From assembly GCF_002019645.1 (NCBI RefSeq), contig NZ_KV917374.1, forward strand, positions 3,670,696 through 3,734,695: DNA of 64,000 nucleotides, in the 5' to 3' direction. The stretch comes from Litchfieldia alkalitelluris (GTDB taxonomy: Bacteria; Bacillota; Bacilli; Bacillales; Bacillaceae_L). The notes under the pieces are model-generated. The model saw nothing but the letters and a program-made list of their open reading frames with translations. It was not told the origin of the DNA and ran no database searches. Shown here piece after piece: positions 27,200 to 35,308 of this stretch (position 1 is its first letter; every line of letters begins with the position of its first letter). The position numbers were made by a program, and so were the translations under genes.

Positions 27200-27583
27200 A
27201 TTTTACATCATATTGAACTTTATGTCTCAAACTTAAATGAGAGCAAAAAATTTTGGGAATGGTTTTTAAATGAGTTAGGGTATCAAAAGTACCAACAATG
27301 GGAAAGTGGGATCAGCTTTAAATACGAAAACACTTATATTGTCTTTGTACAAGTTGAAGAAAGGTACACTGATGTTTCTTATCACAGATGTCGAGTCGGT
27401 CTAAATCATCTTGCCTTTCATGCAAAATCTAAAGAACAAGTCGACTCGATTTCAGATTTTTTAGATGCAAAAGGAATAAACATCTTATATAAGGAAAAAC
27501 AGCCTTTTGCAGGTGGACCTTTACATTATGCAGTGTATTTTGAGGACCCTGATCGAATTAAGGTAGAATTAGTTGCACCCTAG
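27200..27583 (+). CDS. VOC-family (glyoxalase/bleomycin-resistance fold) protein lacking a canonical start codon
   Basis: Translating from 27200 gives a complete VOC protein of 127 residues: ILHHIELYVSNLNESKKFW at the N-terminus, LNHLAFHA in the middle, HYAVYFEDPDRIKVELVAP at the C-terminus, with plausible metal-site His and Glu. No ATG, GTG or TTG occurs near the N-terminus, and an in-frame TGA lies three codons before. ATT at 27200 is exactly where homologues have Met, with GGTG about 8 bases upstream, so either AUU is used or the start codon has mutated and the gene is silent. The ATG at 27186 is in another frame. Confidence 0.75.
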   Translation: MLHHIELYVSNLNESKKFWEWFLNELGYQKYQQWESGISFKYENTYIVFVQVEERYTDVSYHRCRVGLNHLAFHAKSKEQVDSISDFLDAKGINILYKEKQPFAGGPLHYAVYFEDPDRIKVELVAP

Positions 27584-27603
27584 TTAATATGGTGGAATCA
27601 ACA

Positions 27604-27642
27604 AACAATAGCGCCCCAAGAATATCAGGCGGCGCTATTGTT
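27604..27642. terminator. 12-bp perfect hairpin between convergent genes
   Basis: AACAATAGCGCC pairs exactly with GGCGCTATTGTT around a 15-base loop. There is no T run on either side, but it lies between the VOC gene and the minus-strand small gene, as terminators do. Confidence 0.5.
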
Positions 27643-27651
27643 AACTCCTCT

Positions 27652-27789
27652 TTAAGACCGGAAATCATCTTTTAAATATAAAGTTTCAATTCCTTTTTCT
27701 TTATTGGGCATACTGTCTTCAAGTTTAGGTGTAGGGTTATTGGCCATAACTGGGTGGAGACTTTTTTTATTGTTAGAAGTTTTCTTCAT
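27652..27789 (-). CDS. Tiny hydrophilic hypothetical protein (45 aa)
   Basis: Reads MKKTSNNKKSLHPVMANNPT onward, lysine-, asparagine- and proline-rich, with no hydrophobic segment. AAAGGAG lies five bases before ATG 27789. It sits 24 bases after the stop of another tiny gene on the same strand; the composition of both resembles small spore proteins, but I cannot place them in an Ssp family. Confidence 0.6.
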   Translation of the reverse strand: MKKTSNNKKSLHPVMANNPTPKLEDSMPNKEKGIETLYLKDDFRS

Positions 27790-27813
27790 GGTTTCTCCTT
27801 TTGATTAACTGTT

Positions 27814-27966
27814 TTAGTCACTAGTCTTCGTTGTTTTTCCTGCATCCTTATGATTCGGTGATGTTTCATTACCTGTTGTCGCCTCATAGCCAACTCGATA
27901 TTTGTAGCTTTTCTCTCCTTTTAAAGCATCAGGCATCATGTACTGTTTGTTATTTTTTTGTGCCAT
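27814..27966 (-). CDS. Tiny hydrophilic hypothetical protein (50 aa)
   Basis: Starts MAQKNNKQYMMPDALKGEKS, rich in Lys, Asn and Thr, no membrane segment. AGGAGG lies five bases before ATG 27966. It probably forms a two-gene transcript with the 45-residue protein downstream. A spore-related role is a guess from composition and neighbour type. Confidence 0.6.
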   Translation of the reverse strand: MAQKNNKQYMMPDALKGEKSYKYRVGYEATTGNETSPNHKDAGKTTKTSD

Positions 27967-28143
27967 ACAAGCCTCCTATTAATTCAATGAGATTGGCATT
28001 CGTAAAAGTGAATGCCTATAGTTACTATGTAGCTTGTAATTTTAAACTATTCATAAAATTTATTACTTGCTTCGAATTCTCATTGCTATTCATTCACCAT
28101 GGTGCGAGTACTTATTTAGAATAGAAGTCTACCCTTAAAAAAG

Positions 28144-28266
28144 AAAAGCGGAAGGCGCTCGTTCATCGGCGACAGGCATAAGACGAGCCGGCTAGAAGGT
28201 TGCTTTTTAACCTTCTTGCCGGATTGACTTAGACCTGAGAGCCGATAGCGCCTGAAGCTAGACACT
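28144..28266 (+). repeat. R2 palindromic repeat, copy a
   Basis: Outer stem GGCGCT/AGCGCC continued by ATCGGC/GCCGAT, and an inner hairpin AGAAGGTT/AACCTTCT extended here by CCGGC/GCCGG. Two more copies lie at 43091-43216 and 43286-43415. Confidence 0.8.
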
Positions 28267-28284
28267 AAGCTAAGTATAATTTTT

Positions 28285-28335
28285 CATACTCCAGGGTGCT
28301 AATTTTAATTAGCATGGATGTCTACCCTGAAAATA
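28285..28335. repeat. R3 short palindrome
   Basis: GTGCTAATT and AATTAGCA form a hairpin flanked by TTTTTCATACTCC and GGATGTCTACCCTGAAAA. Variants lie near 8210, 8440, 16400, 28100, 28520, 28630, 43255 and 43450, almost always at the border of R1 or R2 copies. Confidence 0.7.
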
Positions 28336-28339
28336 ACTT

Positions 28340-28492
28340 TGGTTGTGGAGTTCCATGAGCTGCGATCCACTTGCTTTCCGCGGGGTGGTCCGTGAGCCTC
28401 CTCGTCGCCAGGGGCGGGCTTCTGCGGGGTCTCACGAGACCACTGGATCCCGCAGGAGTCAAGTGGCTCTCCGCTCATTCCACACTGAGGAG
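28340..28492 (-). repeat. R1 palindromic repeat, copy D (inverted)
   Basis: Stems: CCACTTG (28367-28373) with CAAGTGG (28460-28466); TGGTC (28386-28390) with GACCA (28438-28442). Its central GTGAGCCTCCTCGTCGCC is the intact version of the site split by the IS110 element at 43.5-45.3 kb. Confidence 0.85.
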
Positions 28493-28719
28493 GAAACACT
28501 TTTTCATACCCCATGGTGCGAAATACTTATTTAGCATGGATGTCTACCCTGAAAATACCTTTGGTTGTGGAGTTCCATGAGCTGCGATCCACTCATGGGA
28601 GCAGAACATTTTCATCCTTCATGGTGCAAATATTCATTCGCATAAAAGTCTACCCTGAAAATACATAGGTCGGAGAGTCCCAATTCCCTTACTAATGCCT
28701 AAAGCCAAACAAAAGCAAT

Positions 28720-29132
28720 GAAAAGCGTTGTTTTATTCTCTTTCTCATGCCAAAGCTCAACAATGGGAATGAAAAGAGTTGTTTTATTCTCTTTCTCATG
28801 CCAAGGCTCAACAAAGGGAATGAAGAGCGTTGTTTCATTCCCTTTCTCATGCCAAAAGCTCAACAAAGGGAATGAAAAGCATTGTTTCGTTCCCTTTCTC
28901 ATGCCAAAAGCTCAACAAAGGGAATGAAAAGCATTGTTTTGTTCCCTTTCTCATGCCAAAGCTCAACAAAGGGAATGAAAAGCATTGTTTCGTTCCCTTT
29001 CTCATGCCAAAAGCTCAACAAAGGGAATGAAAAGCATTGTTTTGTTCCCTTTCTCATGCCAAGAGCTCAACAAAGGGAATGAAAAGCATTGTTTTGTTCC
29101 CTTTCTCATGCCAAAAGCTCAACAAAGGGAAT
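28720..29132. repeat. Minisatellite of eight 51/52-bp units
   Basis: Eight head-to-tail units beginning GAAAAGC(A/G)TTGTTT and ending CAACAAAGGGAAT, units of 51, 51, 52, 52, 51, 52, 52 and 52 bp with no spacers. Across each unit border AAAGGGAA can pair with TTCCCTTT (8 bp). Units 1-2 are the most divergent and 4-8 nearly identical. Unit lengths are not multiples of three throughout, so it is not a protein repeat. Confidence 0.9.
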
Positions 29133-29261
29133 GAAAGATATCTGAGACCGAAAGATCAGTAGTTGTCTAGTTGCTCTCCCTCCACACTGAAGGCACAAAA
29201 ACATTTTCATCCTCGATGATGCAAATACTCATTGGCACGTTTAAACTTTTAAAACAGAACA

Positions 29262-29287
29262 CAAAAAAACCTAACCCAGTGGATTAG
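29262..29287 (-). terminator. Rho-independent terminator
   Basis: On the minus strand CTAATCC pairs with GGGTTAG (one GU), followed by seven T, 22 bases after the stop of the C39 peptidase-like gene. Confidence 0.8.
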
Positions 29288-29308
29288 ATCTTTTTAAGGC
29301 TTTTATGA

Positions 29309-30085
29309 TCACTTTTCAATATCCAGTAAGTTATCGCTAATCTTTAAGGTAATTGCTTGCTGCCCTAATTGTTTCCAACCTGCTAAAAACTTACCAATTT
29401 CAACTTTAGAATTCTTTTCTGTCTTAAAAGGATCATTAAAATAAATATATTCTTGATCGAATCCAGTTAACAATACGGAATGCTCTTTCATGGTAATATT
29501 GATTTCTCCTGATTCTGTTTCCCAAGTTTGCCAAGCTTCTTTAGGTAGTTTATTAAAGGTACTTGTCACAATTACCCAAACTGGATTTCCTGATAATAAA
29601 TATTCTTTAACAACATCAAATTCACTTCCGCTAATATTTATAATTTGGTCTGGTAAATACGATTTTGCCAGTTCTTCGATCGGTTGGTGATACACTGCAT
29701 ATCCCGGTTCATTAAATGTATATATATTACCAACAAATCCTTCATTAGGGTTTCCATATATTCCGTTGTTCAAGAACGGCACCTTTGGAATTTCTTCAGC
29801 TAGTGTCATTTTGTCCACCTCTACCCCTGCAAATTGCAAAAGCATGGCTAGGCTTGTTACTTCACAACCTCGAGCTAATTCAGGAAATTGGGTAATGATT
29901 GGCGCATTAATCAAAGCCTGGTTATTCAACTCCTTATGTGAGACCTCAATCTCTCTTTCTTCATGCTTTACCTTTTCTAACTGTTCATTCGTTAGTTTAT
30001 GATTGGAATGTGAATCAAATTCTTGACTTGTATTCAATAATCTGAAAATTGTATATAGACAAATGAGATTTATCTTAAAAGTCAT
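29309..30085 (-). CDS. C39-like papain-fold peptidase family protein (YvpB-like)
   Basis: 258 residues with a weak N-terminal hydrophobic stretch (INLICLYTIFRLL) that may be a signal. A Peptidase_C39_2 domain covers about 85-245: catalytic Cys in ARGCEVTSLAML, His in KEHSVLLTGFD, Asp in YFNDPF. The order and spacing match Bacillus YvpB and relatives; secreted or surface protease activity is inferred, the substrate unknown. Confidence 0.85.
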   Translation of the reverse strand: MTFKINLICLYTIFRLLNTSQEFDSHSNHKLTNEQLEKVKHEEREIEVSHKELNNQALINAPIITQFPELARGCEVTSLAMLLQFAGVEVDKMTLAEEIPKVPFLNNGIYGNPNEGFVGNIYTFNEPGYAVYHQPIEELAKSYLPDQIINISGSEFDVVKEYLLSGNPVWVIVTSTFNKLPKEAWQTWETESGEINITMKEHSVLLTGFDQEYIYFNDPFKTEKNSKVEIGKFLAGWKQLGQQAITLKISDNLLDIEK

Positions 30086-30289
30086 TGACTCCCCCTCGCA
30101 TCAAAAGAAATTCATATCCTAGGATCGATATGTTAAGTTACTAATCCTAACGACAAAGATTACTTTTTTAGCGAGATTGAAAAAAATTAGGCTATCACAT
30201 TCTATTATATTGGGACAATTTTTATTCATATTAGCTGCTCATGAGGTTACAACGAATAAACTAAAATACAAGGGGTCAACAATTACACT

Positions 30290-31345
30290 CTAAAGACTAC
30301 AATTAAGCACTACTTCTCTACCATGACTAGAAGATTTGTAAATTGCGTCAATAATTAAACAAGATGTCACACTACTCACGAGCGAAGATTTAGCTATATT
30401 CCCAGTTTGAATACATTCAATAATATGCCGACTCTCTAACAAACATTCATCAGACTCTTCACTTGGAGACTTGATTTCAATATCTATTGGTTCATTAAAT
30501 TTTTCCGTAAAAAGCTTTATTCCATCTTCATGAACATAAGCTCCACCTTCTGTACCTAATATAGAGAGGAAAGGCCTTATAGTGGGTTCAATATGGGCAG
30601 ACCAGGTTACATCCAATGAAATGGATGATCCATTATCAAGTTTTATAAGTGCTGTAGCTAAATCATCAACATCAAAATAACCTTGGCCATTCGGACGGCT
30701 ATTTGGGTCTATTCCTATTTTTTGCCTACCTAGTTCGCCATAAGTTGATCCAAACACTGAACAAGGATTGCAGTCTTCTAGTAGATACAAACAAAGATCT
30801 AGAAGTTCCCCTCCTATATCCATTAAAGATCCCCCACCTGATTCACTTAAGCGCGTTTTCCAACTTCCCCAGTTTGGTATACCATTTCTCTTGAACATCC
30901 CCGTCTTCACATGATAAATATGGCCAAACTCACCAGATTCAATATATTTCTTTAACTGTTGTATTTGCCATTTCCAGCGCATTGGTCTAAAAACAAAGAC
31001 CATTTTACCTGTTTTCTCATGAGCCTTATATATTTCTTTAGCGGAAGTGCTGTCTATTCCTAAGGGTTGGTCAAGAATGACATGTTTCCCGGAATGTAAT
31101 GCCTGAATGGCAAGTGATTTATGCCACTTATTTGGAACAGTAAGAATAACTGCGTCAATCTCAGGATCATCTAATAGATCTTTTACCGACGAATAGACCT
31201 TTGGAATAGTTTCATGATGATCAATAAGTGATGAACTTGTCTTAGCGGAAATAGATACTCCCTCTATCTGACAAAAATAGTCGGTATGTATATGTTTCTT
31301 TTCAGTTGCTCCAATTACCCCTATCATAACAGTTTTATCTAACAT
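30290..31345 (-). CDS. Gfo/Idh/MocA-family oxidoreductase
   Basis: 351 residues. A Rossmann start (VMIGVIGATEKKHI) is unusual in lacking the last Gly of GxGxxG. The usual EKP catalytic motif reads DQP (VILDQPLG near 94), and GGGSLMDIGGELLD marks the dimer domain. The missing lysine makes normal dehydrogenase chemistry doubtful, though DQP-type members may act on other substrates. ATG 31345 follows GGGG; the frame begins four codons earlier at a GTG. A D-2-hydroxyacid dehydrogenase gene lies upstream on the same strand (70-base gap), suggesting a shared pathway. Confidence 0.85.
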   Translation of the reverse strand: MLDKTVMIGVIGATEKKHIHTDYFCQIEGVSISAKTSSSLIDHHETIPKVYSSVKDLLDDPEIDAVILTVPNKWHKSLAIQALHSGKHVILDQPLGIDSTSAKEIYKAHEKTGKMVFVFRPMRWKWQIQQLKKYIESGEFGHIYHVKTGMFKRNGIPNWGSWKTRLSESGGGSLMDIGGELLDLCLYLLEDCNPCSVFGSTYGELGRQKIGIDPNSRPNGQGYFDVDDLATALIKLDNGSSISLDVTWSAHIEPTIRPFLSILGTEGGAYVHEDGIKLFTEKFNEPIDIEIKSPSEESDECLLESRHIIECIQTGNIAKSSLVSSVTSCLIIDAIYKSSSHGREVVLNCSL

Positions 31346-31415
31346 CTGTATCCCCACTTCTCTCTAATTATCATTATAGGAAACAGTTTATGCTAGGGGA
31401 CTTTATTCGGTACTA

Positions 31416-32369
31416 CTAATTAACTGGAGTTATTGCTTTTTCTCCTTTTAGCACGTTGATTATATTCTGTGCTGCAAGCTTTGCCATCATGTTTCTCGTT
31501 TCAACAGTTGCATTTCCAATATGCGGTGTCAACACAACCTGACTCATGCTTTTTAGCTCCTCGGTAATTCTTGGTTCAAACTCAAAAACGTCTAATGCAG
31601 CTCCAGCGATTACTTTCTCTCTAAGTGCTTGTACTAAATCGTCTTCCTTTACAATAGGGCCACGGGAAGCATTAATTAAGTAGGCTTCATTTTTCATTGT
31701 ATTCAGTTCTTTTTCCTTTATTAAATGATGTGTTTCTGTACGATATGGGGAATGAATACTAACATAATCTGACTGTTTTAAAAGTTCTTCCAGTGAAACA
31801 TATGTAGTTTCATACTCAGATTCAATAGAAGAATCTTTTCGGTTAGGTCCTGTATAAATAATGTTCATTCCAAAAGCACGCGCTCGTTTTGCAACACCCT
31901 GACCGATTTTTCCAAGGCCAATAATACCGAGTGTTTTATTTGTTAATTCTCTCCCTAAGAAAAATAGAGGTGCCCACCCGTTAAAACCGGTTGTCCGACA
32001 TAATTCATCTCCCTCAACAATTCGACGAGAAACAGCTAAAATAATACCCATTGTAAGTTCTGCAGTAGCATCCGTTGAAACTGCAGGTGTATTTGTCACG
32101 ATAATATTTCTTTCCCGGGCAGTTGAAATATCAACATTATCAAATCCTGCACCAAAGTTTGCGATGATTTTTAAATGATTAGCGTTGTCAATAACTTTCT
32201 TCGTTACGGGAGATGATAAGGGACTTAAAAGTGCATCCTTATCAACTACTCTCCTCATTAACTCATCCTCACTAATTACATCATCATTTTCGTATATTTC
32301 TATTTCATGATTTTTCAATAACTCATAACCAATATCAGGTATTTTTCCAGATATAAAAATTTTCGCCAT
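31416..32369 (-). CDS. D-2-hydroxyacid dehydrogenase (glyoxylate/hydroxypyruvate reductase type)
   Basis: 317 residues. NAD(P)-binding GLGKIGQGVAKRA near 150; catalytic Arg in NASRGPIV near 233, Glu in FEFEPRI near 262, His in TPHIGNAT near 280. All three catalytic residues are present. It reduces 2-keto acids such as glyoxylate or hydroxypyruvate; the exact substrate is not determinable. ATG 32369 with GGAG nine bases before; a GTG three codons earlier is the alternative. Confidence 0.9.
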   Translation of the reverse strand: MAKIFISGKIPDIGYELLKNHEIEIYENDDVISEDELMRRVVDKDALLSPLSSPVTKKVIDNANHLKIIANFGAGFDNVDISTARERNIIVTNTPAVSTDATAELTMGIILAVSRRIVEGDELCRTTGFNGWAPLFFLGRELTNKTLGIIGLGKIGQGVAKRARAFGMNIIYTGPNRKDSSIESEYETTYVSLEELLKQSDYVSIHSPYRTETHHLIKEKELNTMKNEAYLINASRGPIVKEDDLVQALREKVIAGAALDVFEFEPRITEELKSMSQVVLTPHIGNATVETRNMMAKLAAQNIINVLKGEKAITPVN

Positions 32370-32533
32370 GCAATTCACTCCAATACAAAGATAACTTTTA
32401 AATCAAACTATTATTACCATACAACTTTTTTAAAGCTTTTGCACTCCTCAAGAGGTGACTTATAACCCGTTTAAGAGCACATTCAAACATGCTCAATATA
32501 GAACAACTGATCTAGCTTCGACTTAAACTGATT

Positions 32534-33455
32534 TTATGATAAGTCCCTAAAAAACACAAAAGAAAAAGCGTGATTATTTATACGAATCCACGCTTTTTGA
32601 TACATTAGATATAATTTCAAATTTTTTAAAAATTGTTGAAACTCAAGGTAATAAACATCATAATTTGGGAGTTGCTTAAAACCAAGTTTATTAGCAATAC
32701 TAATTGAATCTTTTCGAAAATATTCAGTCGTCCAACGCGGTGTCCCATTTTTAGCTAAACATTCAATAATGAAGTCACTCGCCATTTTTGGTAGCAATTC
32801 CTTTTCCACGATGTGATTTATCATATGTGTTAATTCCAATTTCGTAAATATCCTGACTTACAAAAACGGAAATACATGTACCGATTACTTTTTCTTTATA
32901 AGTTGCGCAATAACCAATCCCATGTTCTAGGAATAAATCAATACTTTTCCAAAACTTTAGGATTTCATTTAATACGGTATGACGATCATCACTCTCTATT
33001 AATTGCTTATTAATTCTCTTTATCTCATACTCTTTTGATAACTTACGTTTACCAAATGAGGATTGCAAAAAGAGTTCTTTTTGGAATTCAAAAGGAATTC
33101 GCTCCCCAGTTTTTAACATATCAAATTGTGATTCTATTACTTTTTTCCATGATTCATGTGGATAGGTTTCTAAATTTAACGTATCCTCACCGATGTTTAT
33201 TGCTTCAGGAAAAATAGTAGATTTTAAATATGACAAAATTTCTTCATTAAAGATTAGATTACTTGAATCACCAATTAAATAATACATCTCATTTTTCGCC
33301 CAAACCAGAGCAGTGTTTGGTGATTCTAAATAATCTGTATAAATCTCACCACGTTGATTCCCCTCAATAACTCCTTGAATAATAGGATTAAAACGAAAAG
33401 GCGATACTAGTTTGTTTATTTTTTTGTAATCTTTTAACTCTAACTTATAAATCAT
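32534..33455 (-). pseudogene. GNAT-family acetyltransferase, frameshifted
   Basis: The first frame (33455 to about 32775) encodes MIYKLELKDYKKI...YDKSHRGKGIAT, including the acetyl-CoA loop RGKGIA, then goes out of frame at an A5 run (near 32785). The second frame continues the same domain (MASDFIIECLAKNGTPRWTT...ANKLGFKQLPNYDVYYLEF). The second frame also runs through an obvious terminator hairpin (32563-32598), so the original stop has probably been lost too. It is either a decayed gene or a sequencing error in homopolymers. ATG 33455 follows GAGGG. Confidence 0.75.
32563..32598 (-). terminator. Rho-independent terminator
   Basis: AAAAAGCGTG (32563-32572) pairs with CACGCTTTTT (32589-32598); on the minus strand it is followed by CTTTTGTG. 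Confidence 0.75.
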
Positions 33456-33662
33456 TTCAAGATCCCTCAATTCAGTTCATTTTTTATGACTAAAATAAAA
33501 AATGAATACAGGAAGACTTTAGGCATTTTCGTATCTTCTCACCTCCTATCTTTATAGTAGTATAGCTGTATATATTTAACAAACTTTTTTCCTATCTATC
33601 CAACTAAAGTGAATTATATGGTATTATTACTATTGCCATATTGTATAAGGGGGAATTTTGAG

Positions 33663-34583
33663 ATTAATAAATTTAGATTTCTAATATGTATAGGGTTTGT
33701 CCTTCTTTTTATCCCCGAATTAACTGAGGCACATAACGGTTCAAGAGATGAGTTAGGTGGCCATTTTCGCAATGCAGATTGTGTCTATCTATTACATGAA
33801 CCCACATCTTTAGCCCAATCCGCACAAAATAAAAGCGAACTCGTACAACTAATACAACAATATAATGGGAACGAACATTGCAAAACTAGTCTAGATGAAA
33901 GTAAGGTTGAGTTAGAAGGATATTCCTTTAATAGTGATGTAGATCATAATGGTAATGAAGAACTTAGTATTGATTCATCACCCGTGGTCACTTCCTCTGA
34001 TTTACTACTTGGCGCAAAGTATAATGCCATATTGAAACAATGCACTGATGGCGATACTGCACAATTTATTATTAACGGAACTACTTACAAAACAAGGTTT
34101 CTTTACATTGATACGCCTGAAAGTACAAATAAAGTCGAACCTTTCGGGAAGGAAGCAAGTGAATTCACTTGTGCTTTTTTACAAAAAGGAAAAATTGTAC
34201 TTGAAACTGATGGACTTGAATTATTCGATAAATATGACAGATTATTGGCATGGGTATGGGTCGACAATCAACTTCATCAAGAAGAAATTACAAAAATCGG
34301 CCTTGTGAAAAAATTTTATGATTATGGCAACTATAAATATGAAGATAGAATTCATGAGGCAATGGAAGAAGCTAGGTCCAGTCAACTCGGGCTATACGGA
34401 AAAGAAGGTAGCAATTCCAATCATACATCTAACGAGAACAATCTGAATCAACATGAAGATGTAAACCAAGAGGAACCTGGAGAACACTCTAATCCTTCCG
34501 AAAAACCAAATACCCTTCCTACTTTCGTCACTGGGGCATTAATTATTATTGTAGCTATTGCTTTCTTATTTTTCAAAAAATAA
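33663..34583 (+). CDS. Staphylococcal-nuclease-like thermonuclease, secreted and apparently membrane/wall anchored
   Basis: Ca-dependent endonuclease fold. From 33663 the protein starts INKFRFLICIGFVLLFIPELTEA, a good signal peptide, followed by an HNGSRDELGGHF stretch like the YHYH/excalibur type, then SNase (about 140-275) with catalytic Arg in YKTRFLYIDTPES, Glu in TPES and Arg in YDRLLAWV. The C-terminus is LPTFVTG plus a hydrophobic helix and KK, resembling a sortase-type or membrane anchor. AAGGGGG lies nine bases before an ATT codon at 33663; a GTG (33609) or ATG (33618) upstream would add residues and lacks a ribosome site. Confidence 0.88.
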   Translation: MNKFRFLICIGFVLLFIPELTEAHNGSRDELGGHFRNADCVYLLHEPTSLAQSAQNKSELVQLIQQYNGNEHCKTSLDESKVELEGYSFNSDVDHNGNEELSIDSSPVVTSSDLLLGAKYNAILKQCTDGDTAQFIINGTTYKTRFLYIDTPESTNKVEPFGKEASEFTCAFLQKGKIVLETDGLELFDKYDRLLAWVWVDNQLHQEEITKIGLVKKFYDYGNYKYEDRIHEAMEEARSSQLGLYGKEGSNSNHTSNENNLNQHEDVNQEEPGEHSNPSEKPNTLPTFVTGALIIIVAIAFLFFKK

Positions 34584-34604
34584 CCGTAGTATGATAAACA
34601 CAGT

Positions 34605-34635
34605 AAAGACGCTTCAAGGATGAAGGGCGTCTTTT
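34605..34635 (+). terminator. Rho-independent terminator
   Basis: GACGCTTC pairs with GAAGGGCGTC (one bulge) and is followed by five T. Confidence 0.75.
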
Positions 34636-34754
34636 TACTATCTTTTAAAATTGAAATAGAGGCTTGTCAAATTAATAGACCAGTTATAACTAAAAATGAT
34701 ATGTATATTTTAAAAAATAAAACCGAAAATAAGTTACAAAAGGAGGGGGATTAA

Positions 34755-34934
34755 ATGAATATCCAAAGAGCTAAAGAGATTGCTACATTACCGGAGATGG
34801 TCAATGTTACATACAACGGGACACCTATCTACATTCAACATGTTGATGACGATGCTGAGACCGCTAGGATTTTCCCATTAGAACAACCACAAAATGAAAA
34901 AAACGTACCAATTACTCAACTCATAGAGCATTAA
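34755..34934 (+). CDS. sspH: H-type small acid-soluble spore protein
   Basis: 59 residues: MNIQRAKEIATLPEMVNVTY followed by NGTPIYIQHVD and a C-terminal NVPITQLIEH. This is the full H-type SASP pattern, typical length. SspH-type proteins are made in the forespore and packaged in the spore core. AAAGGAGGGGG precedes the ATG. It would be transcribed by forespore RNA polymerase (sigma-G), but I did not find a clear promoter. Confidence 0.93.
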   Translation: MNIQRAKEIATLPEMVNVTYNGTPIYIQHVDDDAETARIFPLEQPQNEKNVPITQLIEH

Positions 34935-35011
34935 GAAGAGCGCTTGCGGCTCCTGAAGGCTTTGGACTACAACTAACTAGGTAAAATTTTTAAACTCTTA
35001 AGACGTTTAAA

Positions 35012-35037
35012 AAGAAGCCAACTCAAGTTGGCTTCTT
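35012..35037. terminator. Bidirectional terminator
   Basis: AAGAAGCCAACT pairs exactly with AGTTGGCTTCTT around a 2-base centre; it serves sspH and the convergent YjcZ-type gene. Confidence 0.75.
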
Positions 35038-35061
35038 CTATTTGTTAACTTAATTTATGAA

Positions 35062-35181
35062 TTAATAAACCCCATATCCACCATACCAGCTTGCGCCGAT
35101 AATAATTAATAAGATGAATAAAACAATTAATAAAGCAAATCCTCCACTAAATCCTGTTGTTGCACCTGCTACTGCACCCAC
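35062..35181 (-). CDS. YjcZ-family sporulation mini-protein
   Basis: 39 residues starting at GTG: MGAVAGATTGFSGGFALLIV, then a hydrophobic helix (LFILLIIIGASW) and YGGYGVY. It is the third member of this family in the window. AAAGGAG lies about nine bases before GTG 35181; the nearby ATG is in a closed frame. Confidence 0.82.
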   Translation of the reverse strand: MGAVAGATTGFSGGFALLIVLFILLIIIGASWYGGYGVY

Positions 35182-35308
35182 TTATAACATCTCCTTTAAA
35201 TTATATGATGCTAAACAATAACATGGTATGCAGCAATTACCCAATTTGTTCAATAAACCTAACTTCACTTAAAGTTTTAACCAGAAAATAAAAGGTTTCC
35301 TCAACGAT

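Noticed and set aside
28699-29082. Repetitive proteins encoded by the minisatellite on both strands
   Set aside because: Unit lengths of 51/52 bases shift the frame between units, frames are open on both strands, and none has a start with a ribosome site.
28720-29132. CRISPR array
   Set aside because: The repeats are contiguous with no unique spacers between them, and no cas gene is in the window.
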